A program made the position numbers and the translations under genes. Positions 11,831 through 23,427 of a stretch of 62,106 nt of DNA are shown here, piece by piece. Below the pieces are notes generated by a model. The model saw only the letters and a program-made list of their open reading frames with translations. It was not told the DNA's origin and did no database searches. Position 1 is the first letter of the stretch; each line of letters starts with the position of its first letter. This DNA comes from Oehlia diaphana (Eukaryota > Glomeromycota > Glomeromycetes > Glomerales > Glomeraceae): the NCBI GenBank assembly GCA_003833135.1, contig QZLH01000143.1:55853-117958 (forward strand), written 5' to 3'.

Positions 11831-12683
11831 TGCAAATAAATTTGGTGCTTTCTTTCAGTAAAGCATGCCATGATATGTAATTAGAAATTTTAATAAATTT
11901 GTAAAGTTGTTGCATTTATTTCGGATGTGACAAAGTGCCGGAAAATGAATGTGATGAATCCGATAGTTAGTATGAATAAGAAAAATCGCACCAAAAATAG
12001 CAACAAGGTCACAAAATTAATGAACAGTAGTTGTAAAAATCATGTGAAAAAAAAAATTGTTAAGACCGGGTTACAATTTTTTTTTTGCCCAGCCTAATAT
12101 TTTTCTTTATTAATAATTTCTTTATATAGTTAACGTAAGATAAAATTTTGTAATATTATTGTCATTTTACTAACGTGAATAAATACAATGATAAAAACAT
12201 TAAAGCAACAATTTGTAATATTTCAATTTCGATGTATTCTATTAAATTTACATATTTTAAATTTTATTTAGCTCTCCTTTTGAATGTTTATCATTATATT
12301 CATGGTTTAAGAAAGAGGTGCTCTCTTATTTCTTTTTGGGATTGTTAGAAAATGGTCTCTTTCATTTCGTGCCATGTTTAGTATTTGCAAATGTATTATT
12401 GTTCACGGTTAGTAAAATTTAGTTATGGTTAACACATTTAAAAATCATATGCTTTAAGCTATATTTTAATGGATACTATTTGAGGTTAATAACAAATTTA
12501 GAACAATATTTGTATTATTGTACTTGGGGATACTTTCTTGAACAAAATCACCAAAATGTATCATCCTTTGAACATTCCGTGCAAATAACGATTTCTTATT
12601 TAATCACCACTTCCGTTTAATACTTCTTTTTCATCGTTTGGTGAATCAACGATATTTTTTAACTTAAACCAATACTAATAACT
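11831..12683. other. Intergenic, upstream of AIG1-Hint copy C
   Basis: AT-rich, with no gene seen. The last 250 bp before copy C closely resemble the same stretch before copy B (for example ATCATCCTTTGAACATT and CTTCCGTTTAATACT in both). The tandem duplication therefore included the promoter region. Confidence 0.6.
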
Positions 12684-14656
12684 ATGGCAGATAATGCGTA
12701 AGAAACTAAAAAAAATTCCAAAAAGAAATTTCTTTTTTTTTTAGTTACTAATAATACTTATTTATCTTTAAGTCCTCCGTTGATTATTAACGCACCTGCA
12801 GTACTTTTAGTTGGAAAAACGGGTATGCATTCATGTCATCTCTCTTTCCAATCATTTCGTTTTTTAATTGGAAACATACTGTACATTTATTGTAAGGTGC
12901 CGGTAAAAGCACATTAGGAAATTTGCTGTTGAATACCTCTGAAGATGAAAACCCAACTTTCCCTACATCTGATAACTTTGTAAGTAAAAAAAAGAATAAA
13001 TGAACAAGATTTTAAATATTATCAATATATCATTTTTCTAACTCTCGAAAGTGATTGATTAGTCATCCGTTACTAAAAAATCTGGTTCTGCGAACATCAA
13101 AATTGGTGATGTAATTTATAATATTGTCGACACGCCAGGGATTTTTGACACTGACGACCTCGACACAGTTATCTTAGACGAAATCGCTCGCACCATTCAA
13201 AAGTGTGCTCATGGAATCAAGGCCATATTATTCGTGTTTGGTGAGTGAGAATATTAGTGATTACTTTCACGTTAGAAAGAAATATAATGAAAAAGGCGTC
13301 TATAGAAGCCAAACGGTTCACGGAAGAACAAAAGGAAATGATCAGCAGAATAAAATTATTTCTCGGGGAAGAGTCTCTCCAATACATGATTTCTGTCTTT
13401 TCGCATTGTAGCCGTAAACAGACTGAAAACCCCGAATATCTTAAAACATCTTCTTGGAATAAGCCAGTTAAGGCTTTCGTCAACTCTGTGGGTAATCGGT
13501 GGGCTATTTCTCCGAACCCTGAGGTTTTTCCGCCCGATAGTCTTGTGAATCAACAACGCCTCAAAGAAATACATAATCATATCATTTCTATAGATGGAGT
13601 TTATACAACAGAAATTCTCGAGAAAGCCCGGAAAGAGCAAGAAGAAAATGCAAGAATTGCGAGAGAAGCAGAAGAGAAACGACAAAGAGAATACGATGAA
13701 CTTAAAAGGAAAGAAGGCGAAGCCATTGCAAAAGCGAATTATGAAAAGCAGAAAGCAGAAGATGAGAGAAAAGCAAATAAAAAACATAATGAGGAACTAG
13801 AAAATATTAAGAAAACTATGCGTGAACTTACCAATAAAAATAAAGAACTTTGCGATAAACTCAATAATAAAGGTTGTTTCTGGCTCGAAACGCAAGTTAA
13901 ACTCGAATCTGGAAGAATCATTAAAATGTCAGAACTTCAAATAGGGGATCGAGTGCTATCAAACACCAGAAACGGTATTGTTGAGTTCTCAGAAGTCTAC
14001 CTTATCGCTCATATTGGTAAACTTGATCATGAAGCGAAGTTTGCTAAAGTTAGCTTTACCAGACCGGACGGATCTAAAGGCATATTATTTTGAACTAAAT
14101 TTAATTGTGGATGATTAAATAAATTCGTATATAGTATAATATATATTAACTGTCGATATATTTCTCTTAGGTCAATTACGTCTCACTACCACTCATTACG
14201 TCTTTGATGAGAATTTATCAATTATATTCGCCAAGAATTTGCGTCCAGGAAAAACAAGAATTTTGGTATCAGATGATAACAATAAGCTGGTTCCAGTCTT
14301 CGTGGATGATGTAACAAATGTAAGTTTGAATCTAGTATATTATAACTTTTTTAAGACTTTTCTTGATAGTTACCTTTATATTTAAACAGGAATGGCATGA
14401 CGAATATATTAGTTTCTACACACGAGCTGGTTCAGTTATCGCCAATGGTGTACTCTGTTCCTGTTATGATCATTGCCCACCGTCTCAAGCACTCATGGAT
14501 CTAGTTTTCTTACCAGTTCGTTGGTGGACTCATATAATTCCAAGTACATATCGTGAAGAGCGCCTTCATCCATATGTTCAGTTTTTGGAAACAGCATATC
14601 TTTCGTTTACAAATGCCTTGAAAAAAGGCAACCGACTTATTGAAAATCAGATTTAA
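12684..14656 (+). CDS. AIG1/GIMAP-type GTPase fused to Hedgehog-type Hint
   Basis: Seven exons give an uninterrupted 504-residue protein: 12,684-12,697; 12,773-12,822; 12,897-12,979; 13,063-13,240; 13,306-14,079; 14,171-14,319; 14,390-14,656. The GTPase has P-loop GKTGAGKS (19-26), DTPG (72-75) and the AIG1-type box ending in RFTEEQ. The guanine-specificity motif is degenerate (SHCSRKQ). A Lys/Glu-rich coiled coil spans about 200-297. The Hint domain starts at G298-C299 (GCFW) and carries T372-TT-H375; its core closes at C441-Y442 (CSCY), with a 62-residue hydrophobic tail. In Hedgehog proteins, Gly-Cys is the self-cleavage site and the tail region receives sterol. Cleavage here, and any lipid attached to G298, are inference. 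The intron at 14,080 needs a GC donor; without it the protein would stop at 14,093 and lose TxxH. Confidence 0.85.
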
Positions 14657-15631
14657 ATTGGTTGGGCAGGGTCAATATTTTGCAAATAAATTTGGTATCT
14701 GATGACTATTTAGCATACCAAAATTGCTCAATAATAATACTTTGATTAAAAGAATTTATCTCATTGGAGAATTTAATAGTGAAATAAAAGTCATATTGAT
14801 TTAGTTTATTATTAATAATAAGAAATTACGTAACTTCAGCGGGAAAATTTTTTCCCGTCGTAAATAAAAGATAAATACAGTACTACTCAATTATTTTAGT
14901 TCTACTCACACTATATTTATTACCAATGAGCAATAAATGAATAATACTTATTCGGCAATTTATTTCAATTTAATTCACTTATTCGTAATAATTAAATAAA
15001 TTTATACAAAAACTCATGTTATGCTTGATTCTTTTCTATATTAATATAATTTTTAATAAAAACCCATTTTTATATATTCATTTAAAAAAAAAAGTGGAGA
15101 CAATTGTGGCATGTAACCAAATCAGGTTATAAAGCAAGTTTTTATTCATAGGATAATCCGGTGAAAATCTTTAACTTGTTTTTATTCTGCTTTAACTAAA
15201 TCAATCATGTCAATCACGGAAACATTATTATTCCATAGATGGTTTATCACTTTTTCCTTCAATGCTTTGAAACTTATCTATAAATGTATAAATCTAAAGC
15301 TATAAACCGGTTAATTAACAGGATTTGGTTGTATTACTTGAATATTTATTTGAATATTAAAAAAAAGAACAAAATTCCGATTCTCCGCGATCGAAAAGCA
15401 CTTTTGTTTATTTTTGATCGCCATTTGATTTTTACTTATTATTTTTTTATAACAAGTTAGTTCTTGTTCTATAACAAGTTACTTTTGTTATCCTTAGAAC
15501 AACCTTCTGACTTCCACGGTACGTCGCTACGCTATTTATTTTAACATTGTCTTGTTTCCTATTTATATTGCCGCCTTTGAACCAAAATAATTTTTTAGTT
15601 TTCCTATTTTCATTTATTAAAGTAAATATTA
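14657..15631. other. Intergenic before kinase 1
   Basis: No gene seen. The stretch upstream of the kinase contains AAACCGGTTAATTAAC (about 15,305), which recurs before the second kinase (about 18,398). The duplicated unit therefore included upstream sequence. Confidence 0.5.
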
Positions 15632-17286
15632 ATGAGTTTTCTTATCAACAAAATTAAAAATGGCAAACGATCACTTAATGATACAAGAAAAAAGCTAACC
15701 AAATCATTACGTACTAAAAATGAAATATGTGAAAAATGTAAACGTATTGATTGTAATGCAAAGAAGTTTCAACAAAATTTTAAAAATTGGACAAGTGGTA
15801 ACGATATTATAGATAAATTTATTCAAGATACTCAACTATCAGCTCATTCTAACTATGAAGCACCAAGAGCATTAGAATGGATACCTTATAATAAATTTGC
15901 TAATATTAAATACGTTGCAAAAGGCGGATTTGGTAAAGTGTATAAAGCAAATTGGATTGATGGATGTATGGATAATAAATGGAATATTAAAAATCAAAAT
16001 TGGAGAAGAATACGTCAAAATATGTTTGTGGCGCTGAAAAGTTTAAATAATTCGAAAGACGTTACATCAGAATTTATGAATGAGGTATAATTAGTAATTT
16101 AATAAAAGATTTTTGAAATTTTTTTTTATTAATCCTTACTAATAAAACATACATCTATATAGATTATGTCACATCATAAAATAAGAGATACTTTTTCCAT
16201 TATTAAATTTTATGGTATAACTCAAGATCCAAAAACCAAAGATTACATGATGGTTTTGGATTATGCAAAAGATGGAAATTTACGAGATATCCTACCAGAT
16301 ACAAGTGCAAGCGGATGGGAATATAAATTATATTACTTTTACTGTATTGCATTGGGACTTGAACATATTCATGATATGGGTTTAATTCATAGAGATTTAC
16401 ATAGTGGCAATATACTAGTAGGTCATCTTATTTATATAACTGATATGGGATTATGCAAACCCGCAAATTATAAAAAGTCAAAAAAAAATGTAAAGACATA
16501 TGGTGTTATACCTTATATGGCTCCTGAAATTTTAAGAGGACAAGATTATACGAAAGCGGCTGACATATATAGTTTTGGTATAATTATGTATGAAATAATT
16601 TCAGGATTACGCCCATATCACAATGTATGCCATGACGAAAATTTAGCAATACAAATTTGTCAAGGTCATAGACCAAGATTTAATATCAAAGTACCTCAAT
16701 TAATTGTGGATTTAATGAAAAGATGCTTAGATGCAGATCCATTAAATCGACCAATGATGGAAGAAATTAGAAAAATTACCTGTCATTGGTTGTATGAATA
16801 TATACATACTTTTGATAAACCAACAGAATTTCAAAAGCAGATGAAAGAAGCAGAAGAAATCAATAAGTTAACAGCCGGTAGCATACCATCAACTAGTTTA
16901 GGAGCAATACATTCAGGAGCTATTTATACCAGTAGATCACTTAATTTTAATAATCTTCCCGAACCAAAAAATTCTGATGATTATTACGTACAATATGATA
17001 ATATAACAAGCGTGGAATATTCAGGTATTAATTTAAAAAAAAAAATTTTTTAATAGAAAATACTAATAAATTTTAATAATTAAATAGGTTCCCTACAAAT
17101 TAATTTTTAAAAGTAATAAAGATGGTGAATTTTTTATTTTGTATTTTTAATAATAAGCTTGTCTTTTTTATTTATATTTAATGTATTAATTTTTTTTTGT
17201 TATTAGGTCGAAATAGTGTTTCTAAAGGATCTGAAGGACCTAAAGACAAGAAAAAGTCTAGCAGTTTAACGAAATTTATACTTTAA
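15632..17286 (+). CDS. TKL-type protein kinase, tandem copy 1
   Basis: Exon 1 (15,632-16,084) and exon 2 (16,163-17,024) join in frame. A last exon at 17,207-17,286 gives a 464-residue model. The N-terminal part has a Cys cluster (C33, C36, C41) in the segment NEICEKCKRIDCNAK, a layout familiar from the expanded kinases of Rhizophagus. The kinase domain has glycine loop GGFGKV (98-103), VALK lysine K136, HRDLHSGN (227-234), DMG (245-247) in place of DFG, and APE in MAPEILRG. The key residues for phosphotransfer are present, so it is probably active on Ser/Thr or Tyr substrates, which are unknown. The C terminus is uncertain: an exon matching the third exon of copy 2 is present near 17,088 but would hit a stop, so I skipped it. 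Confidence 0.88.
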
Positions 17287-18594
17287 CGTGACTATTTATT
17301 ATTTTTTTAAAAAAAAAATTTACAATAGCTTTTCTTTAGAAAAACATGGAAGATGAAAAGGTCAAAAAATTTTTTTCCGGAAAGATTATAATGAGATAGT
17401 CCTAGAATTCCTAATAAAATTAACTTCGGACGGTATATTTTTTTTTCCTGTAAGATCAAAATAGGCGCAGGTATGTTATTCAATTTATTATTTAAATATT
17501 TATCGATTAAATAAATTACCCATATTAAAATTTTTAAACTAAATACGTGTATATTATCTGTTAAAGATAATAAAATTTACTTAGTACTATATATTCGTTG
17601 GCAGTAGTAATTTCGGGCAATTTTATAGTGCTAACCAGAATAATTTTAATTTTTTTCCTTTTCGGAAATTATTGTTACACAATCTCTTAAGATGCATCAG
17701 AAAAAACATGTTTTAGTATCAGACGATAAATTTGGTACTTATTTTAATAATATTATTAGAATGACTTACATCATATATAAATTTTTACACTAAATCTATT
17801 TATAAAATAATCCAACGGTAAAAAAAGTCGATCCGTTTTTATATTCCGTCTTTGTTCCGTAAAAGGCTCATGTTTCCAGTATTAATAACCTTATATCCCG
17901 GAATTTATCGAATTATTTACATTTCCGTGAATGGATCCGTGAAAGGCTCATTTTTACGGAGTTTTTACAGAAATAACGGATAAAATTTTTTATAGGGCAA
18001 TGACAATATTTTTAATTAAAAATAAAAAATAATGAAATTTGATAAAAGATTCTATTCTGTGACTGTCCTCTGACGAGCCTGACCACAAAACATAAATGAA
18101 AAGATAAATATAATTTTTTAGAAAAGAATCACATACTCCTTTGTCCACACTTTTTACTAAACTTATTGCCAATGACCAATAAATGGATTATACATATTCG
18201 TTATGCTAATCAGAATCACCAATCAATTTTTCTCTTTAATATTTACTTACTAATCCAAATCAAGTTATTATACTTGTTTTTTTGCAGAATATTCCGATGA
18301 AAAAAGCTTTGAATCTACAAATAACTCGTTTTATCCTAAGGATTATCCGCGAAACAAATATGGTTAATTTCCATTTTCAAATTTGTAAATAAAAAGCAAA
18401 CCGGTTAATTAACCGGATCGACTTCAATTAAATTTTACCACTATCTATTATCTATATAAATGATGCGAAAAAACAGTCCCGATTTTATATTATATTATAA
18501 CATGTTACTTATGTTGTTCTTAGAATAACGTCTTGTTTTCTATTTTTATTGCTTTTAGACTTTTTAATTTTACTATTTTGTTTATAAAGTCTTA
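17287..18594. other. Intergenic between the two kinases
   Basis: AT-rich and without a gene. It includes a C/G-poor run and the upstream flank shared with kinase 1. No transposon ends were recognised. Confidence 0.5.
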
Positions 18595-20184
18595 ATGGAT
18601 TCTCTTATCAAGAAGATTAAAAATGGCAAACGAAAACTTATTAATGCAAGAAAAAAGCTAACAAAATCATCACGTGTTAAAAATGAAATATGTGAAGAAT
18701 GTAAACGTATTGATTGTAATGCGAAGAGGTTTCAACAAAATTTTAAAAAATGGACAAGCGGTAATAATATTATTGATAATTTCATTCAAGGTACTCAGTT
18801 ATCAGCACATTCAAATTATGAAGCACCAAGAGCATTAGAATGGATACCTTATGATAAATTTACTAATATTAAATATGTTGCAAAAGGCGGATTTGGTAAA
18901 GTGTATAAAGCAAAATGGATTGATGGTTGTATGGATTATAAATGGAATAATAAAAATCAAAATTGGAGAAGAATACGTCAAAATATGTTTGTGGTACTGA
19001 AAAGTTTAAATAATTCGAAAGACGTTACATCAGAATTTATGAATGAGGTATAATTAATAATTTAATAAAAGATTTTTGAAATTTTTTTTTTTTATTAATC
19101 TTTATTAATAAAACATACATCTATATAGATTATGTCACATCATAAAATAAGAGATACTTTTACCATTATTAAATTTTATGGTATAACTCGAGATCCAAAA
19201 ACCAAAGATTACATGATGGTTTTGGATTATGCAAAAGATGGAAATTTACGAGATATCCTACCAGATACAAGCGAAAACGGCTGGGAATATAAATTTTATT
19301 ACTTTTACTGTATTTCATTGGGACTTGAACATATTCATAATATGGGTTTAATTCATAGAGATTTACATACTGGCAATATACTAGTAGGTCATCTTGTTTA
19401 TATAACTGATTTGGGATTATGTAAACCTGCCAATTATAAAAAGTCAAAAAAAAATGTAAAGACATACGGTATTATACCTTATATGGCTCCTGAAATTTTA
19501 AGAGGACAAGATTATACGAAAGCGGCTGACATATATAGTTTTGGTATAATTATGTATGAAATAATTTCAAGATTACGCCCATATCACGATTTATGCCATG
19601 ACGAAAATTTAGCAATACAAATTTGTAATGGACTTAGACCAAGATTTAATATCAAAATACCTCAATTAATTATGAATTTAATTAAAAGATGCTTAGATGC
19701 AGATCCATTAAATCGACCAATGATGGAAGAAATTAGAAAAATTACCTGTCATTGGTTGTATGAATATATACATACTTTTGATGAACCAACAGAATTTCAA
19801 AAGCAGATGAAAGAAGTAGAAGAAATCAATAAGTTATCAGCCGGTAGCATAACTTCAACTAGTTTAGGATTAGAAATACATCCGGGAGCTATTTATACCA
19901 GTAGATTACTTAATTTTAATGATCTTCCTGAACCAAAAAATTCTGATGATTATTATAATGAATATGATAATATATCAAATATGGAATATTCAGGTACTAA
20001 TTGATAATTTTGTAAAAATTAAAAAAAAAAAATATTAACGAATTTAATTGCTTTAGATTCCTTACAAATTGATTGTCTTCAAGTTTCAAGTGATGAAGAC
20101 GGTAAATTTTTTAAATCATATACTCTGATTTTTTTATTTATTCTTTAATATAATAGTTCTTTATTGTTTTTAGACCGAAAATAA
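18595..20184 (+). CDS. TKL-type protein kinase, tandem copy 2
   Basis: A close paralogue of the kinase 2,963 bp upstream, with the same first two exons (18,595-19,047 and 19,129-19,993). A third exon at 20,057-20,101 and a short last exon at 20,174-20,184 give 457 residues. The glycine loop GGFGKV, HRDLHTGN and the APE segment are kept. The motif before the catalytic lysine is VVLK, and DFG is replaced by DLG. The shared leading Cys cluster and the near-identical intron sequences show recent duplication. The C-terminal exon can also be read in another frame that stays open to 20,247, so the exact end is unsettled. The substrate and pathway are unknown. Confidence 0.87.
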
Positions 20185-21508
20185 TGGATCTATAGGATAT
20201 AAAAAATCTAAAGACAAGAAAAGCCTAGGATTTCAACAAATTTCATAATTTAGTTCCTGTTAATATGCTACGGTATATCATAATTTTTTGACTCTATTAC
20301 GCTTTATTTCATTTTATTTCTATTTTTTTTTTTTTTTGCATTCCAATGATCAGTTGGATCGTAATATTTTTTCATAATGAGATCAAAAAAGGTGCGAAAT
20401 GGATATATAACGGACTTCTTTTTAATATTTATTATAATATATATATATATATTAACATTTCTTATACATTAGCGAGTACATCATCATCTAATAAAGTATA
20501 TTTTATTACATAATAGTTATTTCACGGGGAGTCATGAATATCAATGATTTTCACGGCTGCGCCGTGAAAATCATGATATTTATGCGATACGTGAAATAAC
20601 TCTTTTATCTCATGGAGACTGATGGGAGAGAGTGGGAGAGGTATAAATAAACTATAAAAATACGTGAGCATGAATATATCATCCGAAAAATTACAGGCAT
20701 GAATATATCATCAAAAAAATCACTGGCGACCAATTAGTAAACATGGGATAATAAAATTTATAGTATATAATATTAAATAATACAAGTAATGTATTTATTG
20801 AGACGTAGTTTATTATTTTTATATAAGTTCATAAAGGTACAGCATTATTATTTATTACACAGTATATTAATTTTATACCCTATGGGATTGTATCAATAGT
20901 AGTATTTTAAGAGAATTTTAAAATGATTTCGAAAGAATGAGGCCAAAAAAATTGAAATACTCGTCTATTTCCGGCCACCTGCTAAATCTGAAACATGAAT
21001 TCGTTACGTAAGTGAAAAATAAATAAAATAAATAATACCATGAAACAATATGTCTATAAGTTTTTCTGTAACAATGACGAAATATAATTTCTTTGGTTCA
21101 CTAAAACGGGTAACTATAAATTTGTAACCTAATTTTTTTATATAAACAAAAAAAAAATTTTTTTTTTTTTTTTATCCAAAAATGGCAAGCCGTGAAAAAA
21201 GAATATACTATGCACACTATAAAATGCATAAATTGAGCCTATTGAATGTAACCTTGTGTACTACGCATTTATCGGTGTGAGTACGATAATTAATGTATAA
21301 CAAGTGACATTAAGTAATCTTCCGGGCACTTTAACACGTATACAATAAATATGATTGGTTCTTTGGTATAAATGTATATCAGATATCGCATATCGCCGCA
21401 TGTATTAACACTACATGAATATAACTTGTACAACATAAAATAATATTTATTTAAAAATAACAAATAAAGTTAAAGTATTAATCTATTGTAATACATCCTC
21501 CAAATTAT
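20185..21508. other. Intergenic with a 90-bp palindrome
   Basis: No gene seen. It contains the palindrome listed separately, short AT repeats and homopolymer runs. Confidence 0.5.
20514..20602. repeat. Palindrome, about 89 bp
   Basis: The arms mirror each other: GTTATTTCACG and ATGATTTTCACGGC on the left, GCCGTGAAAATCAT and CGTGAAATAAC on the right, with a 3-base centre (TGC). The strand would fold into one long hairpin. It is probably a tiny foldback element, but no duplication flanks it clearly. Confidence 0.75.
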
Positions 21509-22813
21509 TCATGATATTGCATTTTTACCATTAGATAAATTATTTACTTCATTGGCTAATCGTGAAAAAGCACTTTTCGGAATACCAATAAAAGTCTTAC
21601 CATGAGCTGTTATTAATAAATCTATTATAGGTACATAAAAATTTGTTAAATCTACATCTTCATCATACTCACTTGATATTTTACCAAAATTTTCTAAATC
21701 TTTTGAAAGATCGAATAAAGTAAATATACATGGTATATTTTCATAAAGTTTTGAAAATTTACTTCTAGGATCAAAAGAATCTGTCGCTATATAAATTATT
21801 TGTATATTATTTTTTAAACATTCTTTTAAATTATAATTAAAAAGATTTTTTGAATTTCTTAATAAATCCGAATTTAAAAGATATTTCATCAAATTTCTAT
21901 ATATTAAATCTATATTATAATTTGCATTAATTTTGAATATTTTATGTCTGATTTCAATATGTAAACCAATATAATTTCCTTTACCACCTAATTTTTCTAT
22001 AATTTTTTCACTAACATTTAATATTTTTGGATTATTAATAACTAATTTGTTATGAATTAATTGTCGAAATTTTATATTATTTTGATTTTCCAAAATTATC
22101 TTATTAGGACCAAGTAAAGAAGAAAAATGTAATAATTTTTTATCATTCTTTCTTATTGAATTATCATTATCTTTTAATTCGTATGATATATCTTCAGTGA
22201 ATAAATATGTATCATTTTCTTCAATATTAAAATTATATTTTAAATTATCAAATGAAAAATCAAAACCACGATTTATCATTTTAACATGTTTTTTTAATTC
22301 ATTAAAATCAAATAGTTGTTCCCAATTTATCATGGTAAAATCATCAAGTTGTGAATATTTATTATCACAATAATCAAGATAATTTTCTTCATTTTCATCA
22401 TCGATATAACAATGTTCTTCACGATATTTTTTGATCTTAATAAATTTATTTAAATTATTATATAAAGAATTAAATGTTGAAGAACGTGGAAAATAATTAA
22501 TTAATAAAGGTGGAATAATTAATGTACGATTTGTTATATACGATAACATTATCGCATTTATAAGCGCTCCATGCTGATCATGAAAATCATTATGAGGTAA
22601 ATATGTTAAGAATTTTTCTTCAAAAGAGAAAATAGGTTTAATCGAAGGTTCAGAAGTATTCATAGTAGTCTTAATATCATTATTAATAATTGGTGGTGAT
22701 GTAAATTTGATTTCAGTTGTAAATGATAAAATTATTACAATTATTATAATAAAAAATATAATTTTAAATAAAAATTTGGACCTTTCGCGTGAATTTATTT
22801 TTTCAAGAGACAT
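21509..22813 (-). CDS. O-fucosyltransferase-like type II membrane protein
   Basis: A single-exon gene of 434 residues. A basic N terminus is followed by one hydrophobic segment (about 14-33), the layout of a Golgi or ER signal anchor. The lumenal part starts with YLPHNDFHDQHGALINA (71-87) and NRTLIIPP (95-102). This resembles the YLPH-FHNQ-ALENAL-LNRTLLVPP block of fungal proteins in the GDP-fucose O-fucosyltransferase superfamily. An HxxxR-like motif, HIEIR (285-289), and the C-terminal blocks IYIATDS (340-346) and TAHGKTFIG (402-410) also fit. The donor sugar is expected to be GDP-fucose, but neither donor nor acceptor can be read from sequence. The membrane anchor is clear; the enzyme class is likely rather than certain. 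Confidence 0.75.
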   Translation of the reverse strand: MSLEKINSRERSKFLFKIIFFIIIIVIILSFTTEIKFTSPPIINNDIKTTMNTSEPSIKPIFSFEEKFLTYLPHNDFHDQHGALINAIMLSYITNRTLIIPPLLINYFPRSSTFNSLYNNLNKFIKIKKYREEHCYIDDENEENYLDYCDNKYSQLDDFTMINWEQLFDFNELKKHVKMINRGFDFSFDNLKYNFNIEENDTYLFTEDISYELKDNDNSIRKNDKKLLHFSSLLGPNKIILENQNNIKFRQLIHNKLVINNPKILNVSEKIIEKLGGKGNYIGLHIEIRHKIFKINANYNIDLIYRNLMKYLLNSDLLRNSKNLFNYNLKECLKNNIQIIYIATDSFDPRSKFSKLYENIPCIFTLFDLSKDLENFGKISSEYDEDVDLTNFYVPIIDLLITAHGKTFIGIPKSAFSRLANEVNNLSNGKNAIS

Positions 22814-23351
22814 TTTTAAACAATACGAAACAGTTTCTTTAATTAAATGATTGTTGATTTAGTTGAAATGTAATTTTTTTTTTTTAAAAAAAAAAGAAAA
22901 AAAAAGAAATAAGAAAATGTATATATATATATATATAGAAAAATTAGGAAAAGATATGTTGTACCTAGAACACTGTGTAATTTATTCCTAAATAGTAAAT
23001 TAAATATTTTTTTTATCATACGAATGGGGATTAGATAGAAAAGATGATTGTTCTGTTATACCATGGCGGATAGGTATGACCTCTTTTTTGTTTCCTATTT
23101 ACAAAAGAGACATCTAATATGGAAATTATTAATAAAATTTACCAAACAAAAATTATGTATCAGAAATGGGAGTGCTTCCTAATTACATGATCGTATCCTC
23201 AATATAATTTATTATGTAGCACATTTTAGGTAAAATTAAATAAATATCATGTTATTGGATAGGAATGTTAAAGTATCATCTGAATCGCTTCGCAGTTCGG
23301 TGACATTCTAACTTTCCCTATCCAGCTATCCAATAACTAATATTTATAACA

Positions 23352-23388
<37 letters not shown>

Positions 23389-23427
23389 TATATAATGTAT
23401 ATATTGTAATCTATGTATAAATATATT
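22814..23427. other. Intergenic with hairpin and TA microsatellites
   Basis: (TA)n runs lie at about 22,920 and 23,350. A hairpin with arms GTTATTGGATAG and CTATCCAATAAC spans about 23,252-23,330. No gene seen. Confidence 0.6.
23252..23330. repeat. Short inverted repeat (hairpin)
   Basis: The arms GTTATTGGATAG (left) and CTATCCAATAAC (right) enclose about 55 bp. It could be a miniature foldback element or a 3' processing structure between the two convergent-side genes. The basis is the inverted match only. Confidence 0.5.

Noticed and set aside
13245..14093. Copy C GTPase as a 282-residue single-exon protein
   Set aside because: It would start inside an intron and lose both the P-loop exons and the TxxH motif; the spliced model is in frame throughout.
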